From Mycteria americana (Eukaryota > Chordata > Aves > Ciconiiformes > Ciconiidae): a stretch of DNA of 64,000 nucleotides. Location of the stretch: positions 34,714,316 to 34,778,315 of the forward strand of contig NC_134372.1 in the NCBI RefSeq assembly GCF_035582795.1, read 5' to 3'. Made by a program: the position numbers and the translations under genes. The notes beneath the pieces are model-generated. The model was not told the DNA's origin and searched no databases. It saw only the letters and a list, made by a program, of their open reading frames with translations. This document shows positions 1 through 14,084 of the stretch, one piece after another; the first letter of the stretch is position 1; each line of letters opens with the position of its first letter.

Positions 1-280
1 CCGCGGCGGCGGGGGGTGCGGGGGCGGCCTGCCGCGCCGGGTCCCCAGCGGCGCCCCTCTCTGCGTGCGTCCTGGCGGGCACAGCCGCCGCGGGAAACAG
101 GTTGCCGGAGTAAATGGGGCGCTGGGTGCCCCTCTGCCATTTCCTGGGAAGGCTGCTGTCTCCCTTTTCTCTAATCTGGTGAGAGCAAAGAGCGGGGGAG
201 ATTTTTGCTCATCCCACGGGTTCCCCTGCGAAATTAAAAGGCTGGAGACCTTCGTTCTTTCCCCTTCTCCACGGTTTTAA
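1..280. promoter_or_regulatory. GC-rich CpG-island edge, candidate promoter / first exon
   Basis: The first roughly 130 bases are very GC- and CpG-rich (CCGCGG and GCCGCCGCGG runs), and composition falls to AT-rich genomic average by about 280. This looks like the right-hand edge of a CpG island cut by the window boundary. A good 5' splice site on the + strand (CTG|GTGAGAG, GT at 179-180) could end a first exon. The gene served is not visible: it could be a distal 5' exon of SIAH1, which lies downstream on the same strand, or an unrelated transcript. No protein was recognised in the short ORFs here. Confidence 0.45.
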
Positions 281-2590
281 AAGGACAGGAAGCAATAGCG
301 TTTGTGGTGAAAGGCAAAGCATCCTAAATATTTCTTCAGGAGAAGAACCAAGTTTCTTCTCTGTGGTGAACTGGTGGCGCTTTTATTATAAGCTCACTTT
401 TCATTTGTAACTGTAAACACGCAATATTTCTCCAATATTCTCTCTTCAGTCTCTGTTTCAACCAGTCTAGGTAAATATTACCTTTCCTCTGTAATAAGCA
501 GTTTAATCATATGCTAAATAAATAGATAAAGTGACTTAATTTGTTTAACGTGGCGGACAAGTGGATGTTAGGAGCTCATAGCTAACTGGACTAGGTCATG
601 AAGGACATGGGATATTCCACGCGTGGAACATAGTTTCAGTTGTCTGTTTATCTCCCTTCTAAACTCTGAGGCTAGCACGGTGCATTCCAGATGGGGAGGA
701 AAAATGGAAGGGTCTCTTCTCAACCTTGAGTTATTCAAGCTGGTCTTCAGGAAGATTTGAGGTATTGGAATACAGGTAGACTAATACAGAGGCTTTTGGG
801 ATAAAAATTGGATCTCTGAACTAGTTGTCTGTTGCAGAAAATAACTTTGGGGAGTATACCTAAAGAATAAATCAATGAGTTCTACTTTTATAATTTGTTC
901 TACACTGTAATATTGATGTAAAAATTCAGTGCTAGAAATGATAGTTGTGTTAAGAACATTAGTTTCCATTGAAGTTAAATAGCTTTAGCACTTTTCACAG
1001 CAGTGAAAAATTATACAGGAAAGCACAAGGATAAGAGTTGCCCATCGGTAGTATAGTTTTAGGAATTGGTTGTGACCCAAGCATTCTGAAACTGATGAAT
1101 TGATGAGTATTTTGGTCCTGAAAGTGCATGTCATGACAAAGTATCTTGTCCATTAATCTATCATTCCTGTTGGTAAGGTTTTAATGCTATAGTCTAATTA
1201 GACTGTACTAAAGGAGTTAGCTCAGAAATTCAGTGGCTCCAGCCAAGTAGGTATGAACTAAAGAAAGTAAATATTTTAAATAACACAAGTGCTTTCCATA
1301 CTTAGGTTTGAGTATAGTTGCTGCTGTCTGCTTAGCGTGAATTGAGAAAGAGATACTGCTCAGATGTCAAAGACACCTGCCTCTAATGCAGAAGAGGGGG
1401 GAGCATGAGCACGTTCATGCAAGAAGCAACTCTTTTTGGTCTGAAAACTCAAAGAAATCAAGTAGGACAGTTTTATGAACTCTGGTCTTCACATGAAACG
1501 TTCTGGAAGACTACATGCAACTCCCATGAGAAACATGATGTTCTTGATTTTAAGTTAGAATAGCTTTGGTTTATTTTTCTGCTTGTAATAGTGTTTGTAG
1601 TCTCGTAACTGTCAGCTTTAAAAGTTGTACTGAGTTTTGCTAAATAGATTATCAGTGTGTTTTGCTTTAATGGTTGTCTCGTTTTCAGGAGCTAAGCTGA
1701 ACCAGAATAGTCAAGGTAAATCAATGGTAACTGAAATTCTGGACACATATAAGGAACTCAGTTCTGCAGTTGTGATGCATGTACCCAGTCTGCAGAAAGA
1801 CAAAGTGAAAATTGTGTTTCCAGCTGCTGACTGTAGTTACCTGAATCCCTGGTTGGTGCTGTTAAGTGCTACCTGCTGCAGAGAACAGGTGCAGTGAAGT
1901 AAGGACACTGGCAAGCTGTAGTTCATATCAACCATCATTTAGGGCCTAGAGCTTAGGATCTCTTCTCTGAAGTTTACAGTCTTAAACATCATGAACATCA
2001 TAGATGCAGGAGATAATTTTTACTGGATTTTTTTCTTTTTTTGTTGCTTTGGTTTTTGAAGGAAAATCAGCATTATGAAAAGTGAAAACTAGTTGTGATT
2101 AAAAAAAGAATAGTAAGCGATATCCATTTTGACTCTAACAGAAATACATGACAGGTAGAGATATTGTTATCTTAATAAAATATTTTGTTTCATTAATAAG
2201 AAAACTTGTTGTAATCAATTTACTCTTTTTCAAAGTGTACATACTGTTCATGTCTTAAATGTACAGTGTAGTAATAAAAATGCAATTTTGGTGTATGTCT
2301 TCTGTGTACAGTATCACATTGTGGACTAGAAATGGAGAGAGATGCGTAAATACAGTGGCGTTACCGTGAGATGTTACTGCAGGTTTACCTGAGTTTTTCC
2401 TATTAGCACTTAATTGAATGTAACAGAAATCTTCCCAAGTCATTGACTAGGGGTTGCTTTATACCGTGCTATAGTGTGTTTAGCTGTTAACTATACTGGG
2501 TAAAGAAAGAAGACAAACCCTAGTATTAATGCCCCATTAATACTCTTAAGTTTTATGCCACACTTTCTAGTGAGGCCAAATTTTCAAGTT

Positions 2591-2636
2591 CTGGTCCAGA
2601 ACTATGTTTCTGTCTGGTCCAGAACTATGTTTCTGT
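2591..2636. repeat. Perfect 23-bp tandem duplication (2 copies)
   Basis: Bases 2591-2613 are repeated exactly at 2614-2636; the unit begins CTGGTCCAGA and ends TTTCTGT. There are only two copies with no divergence between them, so the duplication is recent or polymorphic. No gene is affected. Confidence 0.9.
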
Positions 2637-5600
2637 AATGCTCAGGACAACTATTTTAAATATATGCTTGTTTGAGTTAATCTAGAAAATGGTGATTCTT
2701 TGTGTTGTCACAGGAATAATGAGAGATTTGGTTACTAATTCCACGTACTTTAATCAGATAAAGTGGTAGATAATTAGTTAACCAAATGGTGCATTTCTGA
2801 TTTTGACTTGTTTCTCTTTGTAGCAGCTGAATACGGAAGCTGAGGTTGGCTATGTTTTCAGTGGGGAAGTAAAATATTATTTGGATGGTGAAGACTGTAT
2901 TTGTCCTTTTGCATCTGGAAATGCATTTTAAAAAATTACTGCGGATATATTCCTACAGGGAAATTGATGTAAAAAGAGCAGCATATTCATCTACAGACAG
3001 TTGTTGACCATTTCCTTTTTTGTTTGCCTTATCTAGAAACAGGTTTGTATCTTTTATTCTAACAATTGATGACCTTGCTGAGACACGAAGAAAAACAAGG
3101 AGCGTGTAGTGATAACTTCTGCTGCTTAAAGAATTAGTCATCAGTTGCTTTAAAGTGAAACAGCAGTTCTTTGAACTTTGGTTTGTGTGGCATGAAGTCT
3201 TTAAGTTAATATTTTAAAGCTCTTTTCTACAGTTCTTGCATATAGTACTAAACGGAGCAAAAATTCATTTCGGCTTTGATGAAAGACCACAGTGGCTTTT
3301 CAGTGTTTGTGTTTGTTTTTTTGAATGCTGTCAAGGAGGAGCATTTAGAATGCCACATGTTTTAAGAGTTATTTTCAAATACGTGTTCAGATGAAATATG
3401 TCAAAGGAAAACTATGTATGAAGGAAAATGGTATGATAAATTTTGCTAATATGCAGATTGTCAAAAGTTTGAAAGGGTTTTAACTGGAGTAGGAATATTT
3501 TAAAACAATTTAGTGTTAAATTAAAGGAAGGAAAGCTTGAAAATAAATTCCTTTACATAAAAATTGCTAGAGCTGGTGTCTAGCTTAGACATGTAGGTGT
3601 ATTAAAAGGCTTATCTTTGTTGTTTCTTTTTACTCTGTATTACTGATCTTTCATGAGGGAAGGTTCTATGTTTTCTATATTTTGCAAGGGGATGACAACT
3701 GAAATATGAGGTTTCTAAGTTCTGTTTTGTAAATCTTAGTACACATTGCTTTATGCTGAAATGTGATGTAGATACTAGTTTGAAGTGGGTTTTAAAAGTT
3801 AGGTTTTCCTATGATTTTTCTAAAAGTCAGCGTTATTACTGAAATATGCGGTTAGTTGCTGTTAACACATCAGTGTTCGGAAAGAAGAAATGATAGGAGA
3901 TGTAGCACTGCACAAGCTGTAGCACATCCAGGGTACAGTTGTGCAGTAGCTAAAGACAGTTTCTGTTCAGGCTGCCAGTGATAACTTGCAGTGTTGCTGT
4001 CACCAATGTGAATGTGAAATGGGCCGGTTTTAGTCCCAGGTTTAGTTGAAAACTAATCGCCTGTGAGGAATGGGTAAGTGTTATCTGGTTAACTTCCCAG
4101 AGTAGCTTGCTGCATGGTAACGTAAGAGCCAGTGCTGCTGCAAGAGATGTCATCCTCTGACATTGTGGGTGCGCTTGGGATCAGTGTAAGTGCAGGCTTA
4201 CAGCTAAGAAAGAATGGTCTCGCCCTCCATTGGCAACTTGTTTTTGGTGTGTGCCTGGTGTGCCAGTGTAAGCACTCATGTAGTTGTGCAAGACTGATCT
4301 TGTTGACTATGTTACCTTAAAGAGAAAGAAAACTAATGGGTAAAAGGCAGGCAGCCGGGACCATTCATTGTGGTGGCAGCTTGCTTTTGTTTGTTGTAGA
4401 AATGGTGGAATTGCACTCTGACATACTCTGTGTGTGTGCCTGGAGTCGTGGAGCCTGTGTGTGGTGGATTGTTCTTTGTGCTACAGATGAACCATTTTCT
4501 TCAGTTGTTTGTAATGGTATCTGAAAGCTCTTAAGAAATACTGTAACTGAGCACTTCTTAAAAGTGCTATTAAAATATTTCAGAACCTTTAAAACATGTA
4601 ATGTTGCTACTCTCTCTTTGAAAGATAATGACTATAACTCCATGTATCAGCTTAGAACCAAGACCTTAATCCTGTCCTCAGATCTGTGAAAATGGACTCT
4701 CTGATTTTTTTTTTTTTTTGAAACCTGACTACCTCCTGTCATTTTTTTGACCAGAGATAGGACTCAATCTGCTACAGTCTTATGATCAGATATTTTAATC
4801 TTCTTAAATTACCTAATGTTGTTTTGGAAATTGTGTTTGAAACATGCTTCAATATGCATTTGTCCGTTGACACATATATAACCCCACTTTAAGGTGTGCA
4901 AGATAAACTTCTCATGTTTAACTAAAGCTAGTTTTTAAATTCATGTAAACTTGTTCCCTTTTGCCTATTTGTGAGCCTTAAGTCATGTTCCTTTCCTTCT
5001 TCTTATGTGCATGTGCAGTTGTCTTGTAAAAGCTGTGAAAATGCTCTGCTCAACTAATATTTTGATTTCTGAATAACTGTTTATTTTGAAATATATATGC
5101 ATGTGTATAAGTGTAACATATATATATTAAAATCATTAGAGTCACAAAATGACTTTCATTCACAGGAATTTTTTTACCCTTTTTGTGCATGAAGGTGTTA
5201 ATGCAGTTGAGAGTTAATTTGTGTAGGGTTCGTCTCTACACGGCCGATATCTGTGATTACGCAAGTATGTTAAGGATGTAATTTGAAGACTGGTTGCACA
5301 GGTGTGACTAGGGCATAATGTGGCTGGCAAATGTTGATGATGTACTATAAAATTTTAGTCTGGCTTTGTGCTAGGTCAAGTATAATCATTAGAAAGGAAA
5401 TTTTACAAAGAAAAAATATGCATTCCATAATAGAAGCTGAAGCAGACATTCTTCTAAAACAGCACCAGTAAAGCAGTAATTTTAACAGTTCTTTTATGCA
5501 TATTAAACCAGCTTTATTTTAAAATCAGGTGTTCCATTTGAGGAAAAGTTGTTGTTCCTTGTACAATCATAATTCTTCCATGGATGTACAGGTGCTCATC

Positions 5601-6835
5601 TACTAAAGGAGTTGAGTGGGGGGAAAAAAGATTATTTCATGAAGGCTGTTCCTTAATATGCATTTGAGGAAGTAGACTTAGGGTTGCCTGTGAAACTTTA
5701 CATTTTTTATTTTGTAATTTTTGAATGCTTGATCTTCCAACCTAATATATTTTTGTAACACTCCTGTAAAAGAAAAAGGCTAAAAAGTACTGAAATTTAC
5801 AGTTACGCTCTAGATAGTGAGCCATTGTTAAGACTTGACGTTTGAGATTCAGCACTGCAACATAGACTCAAGTTTTGATTTAACTACATAACAGAAGAGA
5901 GGACAATATTTTGTGGAGAAGGATGTAGTGATAGGTGTTGAATTTAGAAAGTGCTGATAAAGAGAGCATGTAGAAAGATACATCCACTCCTGCCATTTCC
6001 AAACCATTTATAATATCACGTGTTTTATTTTCTGATGCAGACTCAGGCCTGACTTCAGAGTGGTTATGGTTGAATTTTAATTTTGTATGCCATGAAACAT
6101 TTCTCAAGCAAAACAAGTAAGTGAAAGAGTGAGGCATTTTACTTAGCATTTGAGATATACCTGATAAGAATTTACTGGCAATAAAAGAACATATAGTTCT
6201 CTTGCCTGAGAGCTCTTTTTTTCTGCTGAATTTGAATTCAAATTCTTCAAAAGCTGGGTAGTTGGATCTTCACAAAGAAAGCTGAGGGAATTTTTCGGGT
6301 AATACAAGGATCCCTCTAAAGAAAGAAAGGTTACTTTATTTGCTTTCTGTAAAACAACAGTATGGAGTTGATGTCTCAGAAGGAGGCCTTCAGATTAGAT
6401 ACAATAGAATTAGTGAGAAGGGTGTTGCCAATGGCTCCCTAATTTGTCTCTTTGATGTACAAAATATTGTAATGAAGAGGGCAGTTATCTGTAGGTGAGC
6501 AGGAGTTGGAAAGTGAACAGTGATTGAAGTTTGACTATTGCTGCCTGTAAAAAGTGAGATGTTAAATAATTTAACATAGTGGTCTTTAGTGTATAATGAT
6601 ATTTAGTTATTACTAACCTGAAGTAAATTTGAATAGGGTCTACAGAGTTAATTTAATATCCTTATCAAGTTACTTCATTCCTTTTCGCATTAATGTCTGC
6701 GACTCGCAGCTACTTATGGTATTTTAAAACCTGTAAAAGGCAGGGAAGTACTTGCCTGTGGTGACTCAGAAACTCGTGACAGAGGAGGAACTAAACCCAG
6801 GTCTCCCTTGCCACAGACTACTGTAGTACCACTAA

Positions 6836-6878
6836 TCTTTTCTTTTCTTTTCTTTTTTTTTTTGTTTTTTTTTTTAAG
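6836..6878 (+). repeat. TTTTC-type pyrimidine tract and T runs
   Basis: Low-complexity polypyrimidine tract of several TTTTC units followed by T runs interrupted by a single G. It is a simple repeat, and no exon could be identified downstream of the AAG that follows it. Confidence 0.8.
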
Positions 6879-9800
6879 GTTTCAAGGAATGCTCAATCTT
6901 TTCATGTAACATGGTGGTCTGTGGAGTCAGCAGTTCAACCCATTTCTGTTTGCTATGCCTCCAGTTGATAATACTTGCTGGAAAAGTGCTCTTATTTGTG
7001 AGATAAAGCCACATTCTAGAACAGATGTGTTCATGAAAAGCAGTAGAGCTGTTACTCTGTGCAGGAGTGTGACCATGGTAGACTTGTCAGTAGCCAAGTT
7101 TGAAAATTTGAGTGATGTTGTAATAATGATTGAAAAAAAGATTTGTAATGGTGGTAGTTGAATCCTTGTGCAACAATACTACAGAAACAGTTGATTCAGA
7201 ACTGATGAGCGGGGAAAGCTTTATTGGTTTTAATGGAGGCACATGTACTTCAAATAATGGATGCTAGAAATGCAAGACATGTAGAAGATGGGAGTTTAAA
7301 GAAATGAAGTACTGAAAAGTTTGGAACTGTCAGAAATGTGAAAATGCCACTGTGTTTTTGCACTTCTTTTACTAAGGTCTTATATTTGTTACAATGTAAA
7401 TAATTTCCGTGCTCTTTATTTTCTATCGACAGCGTATCAACAAAATACAAAAGCCTGTGTCACATCTTACATTTCCATAGCTTTCCTTTTGAATTAGGTA
7501 TCCACAGTAGGAAAACCTTACTTCCAAAATGTAGAAATGTCCATTTTAAAAATATGGACTTGATCCTTTACATTTAAAATGTTGTGTGTTTTATTCTCTT
7601 TGTGTGTGTGTGATAAAATACATTATCTGACATTCTTCTAACTGTTCTTGCTTCTGGAGATTAAATATCTAGATTTAAAAAAAAAACAAAACAACAACTT
7701 GTAAAAACTCTCCCTCAAAATGACTAGAGATCCTGTGTAGGTTAGTACTAGAAGTTCTGAAAAATTAGTAATTTCTGATGAGTTAAAATTTAGGCTTCCA
7801 GTGTCACTACTCTGCTCTGTGATGCTGGATGTACTTATGTGTAGATTTCATGTTTGACATACCTTGGGGCACCAAGATCTATACTCTGGAATCAGTATCG
7901 CAGTTCTCCAAGCCCTCCCCTATGTGTTTGCCCTCCACAGGTCAGATTGCCATTCTTTGCGGGGCTCCACTGTCATCAGGACTGCATACAGGAAAACAGA
8001 ACAAATTAAGGATCACAAGAATAAATTATTATTTAAGATGGAAATATGTATGAACCTAAGCAATGCACGAGATGGAGAGATCTTTATAAAAATAGTCAAT
8101 GTACATAATCCTGTCCTGACTCCTCCTACAGAGCGGCTTTCTGTGTCATGATCAGTCTCTTTTATAGGCCAGGTCCTCCTTGATTGGGTCTGGTTATTTT
8201 GATGGTCTGCTCCCTAGTACTATTTAGTTATGCAGGAAAAATATTGAGCATAAAACAGGTCTTGAATTTGAATTGGAACAGTTTTTGCAGAAAGACTTTG
8301 TATGTGAAGATGCATCAAAGTACAGGTACTTCTTTTAGTTTAGCCTTATTGAATTAAGGTAGGCACTTCCATGCCACACCCTCTTCCCTGTGTCTGCCAC
8401 AGGCACAGGAATGGTGATGCAATATTGCATGGCAATTACAGTATGCAGTGAAGAATATAGTTTTTGCAAAATCAGACTGAAGAAAGAAACACAGCCCCCA
8501 AATTGTCACACTCGGTAGGACTTGCTGTTAACATTTACAGAGGGTTGGGTTTTTTTTCCTTTTTTTTTACTAATAGAGTGTAATTGTATACAGAGCCCAT
8601 CTATGATATCTTGTAGAACAGAATTAAGTGCTTCCTGCTTTAGATACTTCTGAATGGTAGTATATGTTACAGTATGAAGAATAACTTGCTTTTTTTTCTG
8701 GTACTGTTACTAATTCACTTTGTAGCTGATCCTCCTGTATGCCTGCCTTACTTTTTATTGCAACATGCTATGTCTGGGACTTTTTAAGAGGTAACTGTCT
8801 ACCTGTGTTCATAGAAATTACTGGGCTGAATTATTGTTGGAAGGTGATCCTGATGAAGCTCAGTTCAGTGTGCTCTGTGCACAATGAAAGGAAATTAAAT
8901 ATTACTAAAAAATAAAAACTTTTCCCTGTTATTTATTGTTTGCACAGAGTTGTCTGTATTTTCATATGAAATTTTTCTTTATTTTGTTAGATTCTGTGGT
9001 TTCTGCCATCTTTATTTTGAAACCTGTACTTATGCTTTATCTCAGTTAGCTTTACTGTGCTCAAACTATGGCAGGCTGCAGAAAGGCACGTCCAGTTTGG
9101 TATCTGAGAAGGCTAGTGTGAGACAGCTGCTGTTCTGAGTTCATACCATAGTTGATCATGCTATAGGTTCTGTGTGGGGCATGCTAGAGGTTCAGGTGTC
9201 CTATGTCAAGGAAGGCTTTGGCCATTGACTGACTACTGATACTGGCATTGAGGATGCAGAGCTAGTGAAGGGAGAAAAGAGAAGGCATTGGTCACAGAGC
9301 ACCGCTTCAGGTACAGTGCAAGAGTGTGGAGTATACAGCTTTGAGCAGTATTTCTGTACCACCATCTTCACGCTGCTGTAGTAGGGTGGGATTTGGTAGT
9401 GTCAGCGAGAGAAGTTATTTGCTTGTTTTTAAAAAGGAAAAATATGGTAAAGTCTAATTTGGAAGTGGCCCATGACCTTTTTAATGCAAGTGTTTGGTTA
9501 TGATTTGTATTTAAAGAATGCTGCTTCTTCTCTGTATTTTTGTTTAACTATATATAATGGAAAAGGTTGATTCACTAGCTAATTTGCAGCTTAACTTTCT
9601 TTTATTACAATAGATTACCAAATATCGATAATTTTTCCTTTTGTTGCTTATACCAGTTTATTTAATGTATTGCTGCATTTTCTTTTTGTAGTGGTGACGT
9701 TTGATAAATTGTTTTTAGTATAGCTTGAATTTTCAGGAATTTCCTTTGTAATTTCTCTAGCTTTTGCTTTCTGTCCTGCTTCCGTTCCTTCCAAGCTCAA

Positions 9801-12800
9801 GAGATGGGGGAGATAAACATCCTATTCTGCTTTATAATTTGTTGATGGTCTGAATTTATGAAGAAACCTGTTTTCTTATTTAATGCTACGTATAATTGGA
9901 AGACATGTGAAAGCTGGGATGTTCTCTGATTATATAGTGCAGGGTGAGTGGTCCAAACTTGGGGTTTTGCTATTGATCAGACATTTCTAGTTTTCATTCT
10001 AGAATGAAATTTGGGGTTTTATCAGTTAGTCATTTCTTCCTCAACTTTCTTCCTCAGCTTATCTTTCTTTGCGAGACTGGAGTATCATAGCAGTACAGTC
10101 TCTGATATTCTATGCTAACTTGGCTCATGATTCTCTAGAATATGGAAAATTCTGGTTGGCTAGAGTATGGGTTATTTGCTTTTTTACATTGATGAAGTTC
10201 TTTGTTGCCTTTAAAAATGAATGCTATAGTCATAGTAGTACTTGCTTGCTGATACGATTTTTGTGTGGTTGTATATCTTCTATAGGACACTGTTCCTTCT
10301 TAATTTTACATTATAAATTTATTGGAAAGTATATGTTTGATAGCTAGAAAAATCCACCTCCTGGGTTGATGTTTAGTGTTCTGGCATAGATAGGCAGGAG
10401 AAATAGTTAATGATAGTGATGAAGCAGAAGTCAAACAGCGCTAGCCAAGGCTCAAGTTTTTGTATTGGTTTAGAAACAGGTCACTGTAATTTGATGGGTG
10501 TAATAATACTGCTTGTGTTTACATAGCACTGTTTGTATCTGCATCTGCCACATAGTATGCGTTGGATTTGGAGAAGATCTGGATTGCCAACTGGCAATGA
10601 CTTGGTGATTACATTGTGTACAAGAGAACATATATGATAGCATCAGAAACATTGAGCGTTAAGGTCTGGTGGTTCACTGCAGAGGTAGCCATGAAGAGGA
10701 TGAATGATTCCGTGATTATATAAATCCACTGGGATTTCCTTTCCTGATGATTGCACAGAGGGGATGGTAGGGAGTGTCTTGAGGTGCAAGAAAAAAACTA
10801 CCTGCAATTTCAGGCAAGCTGGGTCACTACAAGGTAGTGGAAATTGTAATATTGTATGAAAAGGAGATGAACTGGACAGATAGCATTTTGGAAAAGGAAA
10901 TCATCATGAGACTCGCCTCAATTTTTCAAAGTTTTTTTGTCTTGTTTTATAATATTTTGTTACATTGGATTGCTCTGGCTTTTGGTTATTATGCAGGAAA
11001 AGAAGCTTTGAGGTGTCTGAAATAACAAACAGCATATAGTTAAGGGCACTAAAGAAAACAGTGTCTGGAAGGGTTGAAAAAATTCATAATTCATGAATCA
11101 AAACCGGAGTACATAGAGACTAAATTGTGTTATGTAGTTGACTAATAATTTATGTCATGAACTATCTTCTAAAAGTTTTGAAGCAGGCCAGTATGTACAG
11201 AGGCTGTGTATAAGCAGGGACGTACCTTTCTGCGTCCAGTGTTGTCAGATTTGCAGGAGCAGGCATGTGTTTGATATTAACTATGCCAGGCCTTTATGGT
11301 CTAACATCTCCCAAGAGCTGTGAGACGTGAATAGATGTGAGACTTCAAAATAGAAGAACCTTGCCCCCTAAAATGTCGTTTAAAATTTAAATAGAAATTT
11401 AAAATATTAATTTAAATAAAATACTGACAAGCTATTCTCTGAGACGCTTGTGCATAATATACTTAACATTGTATGTGTTTGATTGCTTAAGTGTGGTTTT
11501 GGTGGTGGTGAGGGCAGTATATAATATTTTTACTAGAGCCTGCTAAAACCTTTTTCCCTTCTGTTTTGCTGTACATTGATGATTATGAGTGCAAGAGGGG
11601 AAAAGTTAGATTAGAGGAAAGTTAGATTCCTTGGAAAATTATTTTCAGAAATAGTAAGTACATGTACTTGAAAAGCTGGCTTTTCTGTAGTGCTGTACAT
11701 GTTGTCCTCAGCAGTTTAAGACTTTTCATAATTGAGCAGCTATGGTACAAAAATGTGGTATCCTAAGAATTTTTAATATAAAATTAACCTAATGCTACTT
11801 TAAAAATTGCAAGGAAGTTCCCTACTTAAAATACACTGGCACCCCTTTTTAATTGGAACAAAGTGTGCTTTTTAATTACCTTCATTCTCAAGATAATACT
11901 CACTTGGGACTTTGTATCGGTAACACTTGAAGTTTCTTGGGCATGAGATTATGTACTTTGTGTATACTTGTATACGTGTACACACACACACAACCACCCC
12001 ACCCCTTCTTGTTTCTAAATATACACACACTTCTTTTTTTCTGTTGCATTCACGAAACCTTACCTCTGCTGCCAAAGAAATATTGATGACTCTTTAATCT
12101 TGTCAATTTATTGTTTATATTATTTAATAAAATATTTATTGTTTATAATATTTTACAGAAGTTATCAATATTGAATTGTACGAGTATCTGATGATACTGG
12201 CTAATCTTTCTGTATCTTCTTCTAAGTTCTTATTTATACCTGTTTAATGAGTATTTTCAACAGTTCATTTAGCTGCTTGGGTTTTGACATTCTTTGGCTT
12301 ATACTGCATCTTGAAAAAAGTAACCTGTCAGTGTTTTTCACAGCTTCGAACACTGTCATGAAATGTTCTTGTTTCCAGTGCTCTGTAACAGGGTATTGTT
12401 TTTTAAAAAGTCTCATTTTCAAATATGATTGTACAGTTGAAAAAGTTGAAAGATTTTGTATTACTTTGTTGATGGATGTAATGCATTAAAAATGCATTTT
12501 GAATGGAAATCTTGGAATTCAATTAGTTCTGAAATGTGATTGAAAAAAGATTTTATTGCATCACATATAGACATTTGTGATAAGGCATTTTTTTCTGTCC
12601 TTGCATCACTCTTCAGCATTATATGAGATTTTTTTCCCCTTCCAGCTATTAAGATGACTATACAGAAGTTTTGTGGGTTTTTTTCCAAAACTAATATTCA
12701 GTTACCCTCTCAAAAGCAAATTAAAATGTTAAACCCAAGTCTAATCTATTTGATATGAGTGAAGATTTTGGAGAAGTAGATGGTGTTAACTTGAATTTGT

Positions 12801-14084
12801 AAAAGGTGCCCTGAATTTCAGTGAAATGCAGGAGATGTGATTTCTGGAATGGTGTCTGAAGCTAACACCTTTGAAAGATGAGAAGCTGAAAGGGTATCAA
12901 TCTATTCCTATACACTGTTACTAATTCCGTGGCATGTGAGGTACATCATCTTTTTGAACTTCTCTTGAAACTGCTTTCCTTATGTCTGCACCTTAGCTGA
13001 GCTTTTGAAACAGTGAATTGATTGCATCTTCCCATTCTCACTGTAATTTTTTTTACCCATCCGGGGTTTCAAAGGCTTCCTCTCTTCAGGCATTGCACAT
13101 TATATTGCAGCATAGCAAAGAGCATACAGCATTAGCTAACCTGGCGAAGGGCTTGTGGTTTTGTTTTGGGGACAGCCACCTTGCTGCTGGAGAGAAAGCC
13201 TAGGGCATGTTTCAGACACTTCAGAACATGCTCTTAGTTTCTCAAAAGCCATTCCTCTGCTGGTTTTCTTCAGCTTTTCTGCTTTGCTTGGAAACTTTAT
13301 TGACTCTTAGCTGGTGGGGATGTTGTATGTTGCACATTTGGGGGTGAAGCTGAAGCATACCTTGTATCAAGTTGTTAGTTTTTGTTAATAGTAATTGGGT
13401 GTTATTTGCATGTGTTCTAGTGCTGACACAAGTTTCCACAGTCTTCCTTGAACAGGACCTGAATTTCAAATAGTAGGAAAGCATTTTTAAAGATAATTTC
13501 CTTTACTCAGATACTGTAGCCTTACCTTTTATGTGACCAAAAGAATTTATTGCAGTGTGTTCTTCTGTTGCTTCCACTGAAACTTGTACTTCCGTGATCT
13601 TATCATCATTACATCTGTATTCTGTAACGCCTAAGCTTTTCTGAGCCCAGCATGTGCATCATGCAAGCATGTTGAGTTGGTTTCCAACTCCTTTATCCTT
13701 AAACTGTTCTAATTTTTTTAATAGTCCATGTGGATATTCAGACATGCCACATTGTTCCGAATCTGTTGGCCTTGTCTTTTCCTTGAGATTGTTATGTTTT
13801 TGCTTAATTGAACAATCCTTATACGAATGGAGAAAATTCCTGTTGAATGGGTACTTTATAGATCCACAGTGGAAAATGCTAATTTGAGCAGTACCCTTGA
13901 AAGAGCAGGGTCAGGAAGTGAAGTGCACGTATTGGAAGAGTTTTGAATGGAATCTATAGCTTTTCAAAACAATTAGTTGGGGAAGGTGATCAGGTCCCTC
14001 AATCTATAAGTCTCTGAAAAAGAACTAGTTGTGGCACGTGTCCAGCACGTACCGTTGTTGTCCCACATGCCTTGGAGGTGACAC

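Larger units (their letters stand above)
281..14084. other. Intergenic or distal 5' intronic DNA, no supportable gene
   Basis: This is AT-rich DNA with only short ORFs that lack family resemblance or convincing exon signals. Visible features are a perfect 23-base tandem duplication (2591-2636), a T run near 4705-4720, a pyrimidine tract of TTTTC units merging into T runs (about 6836-6878), and short CA repeats near 11,980-11,997. No tRNA, rRNA or coding exon could be supported. If the CpG-rich start of the window is a distal SIAH1 promoter, this stretch would be a long SIAH1 5' intron. Confidence 0.6.

Noticed and set aside
1637-1897. 86-residue + strand ORF preceded by a TTTTCAG acceptor-like site
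   Set aside because: The protein is not recognisable, there is no matching donor in frame that I can defend, and it lies in non-conserved-looking AT-rich DNA.
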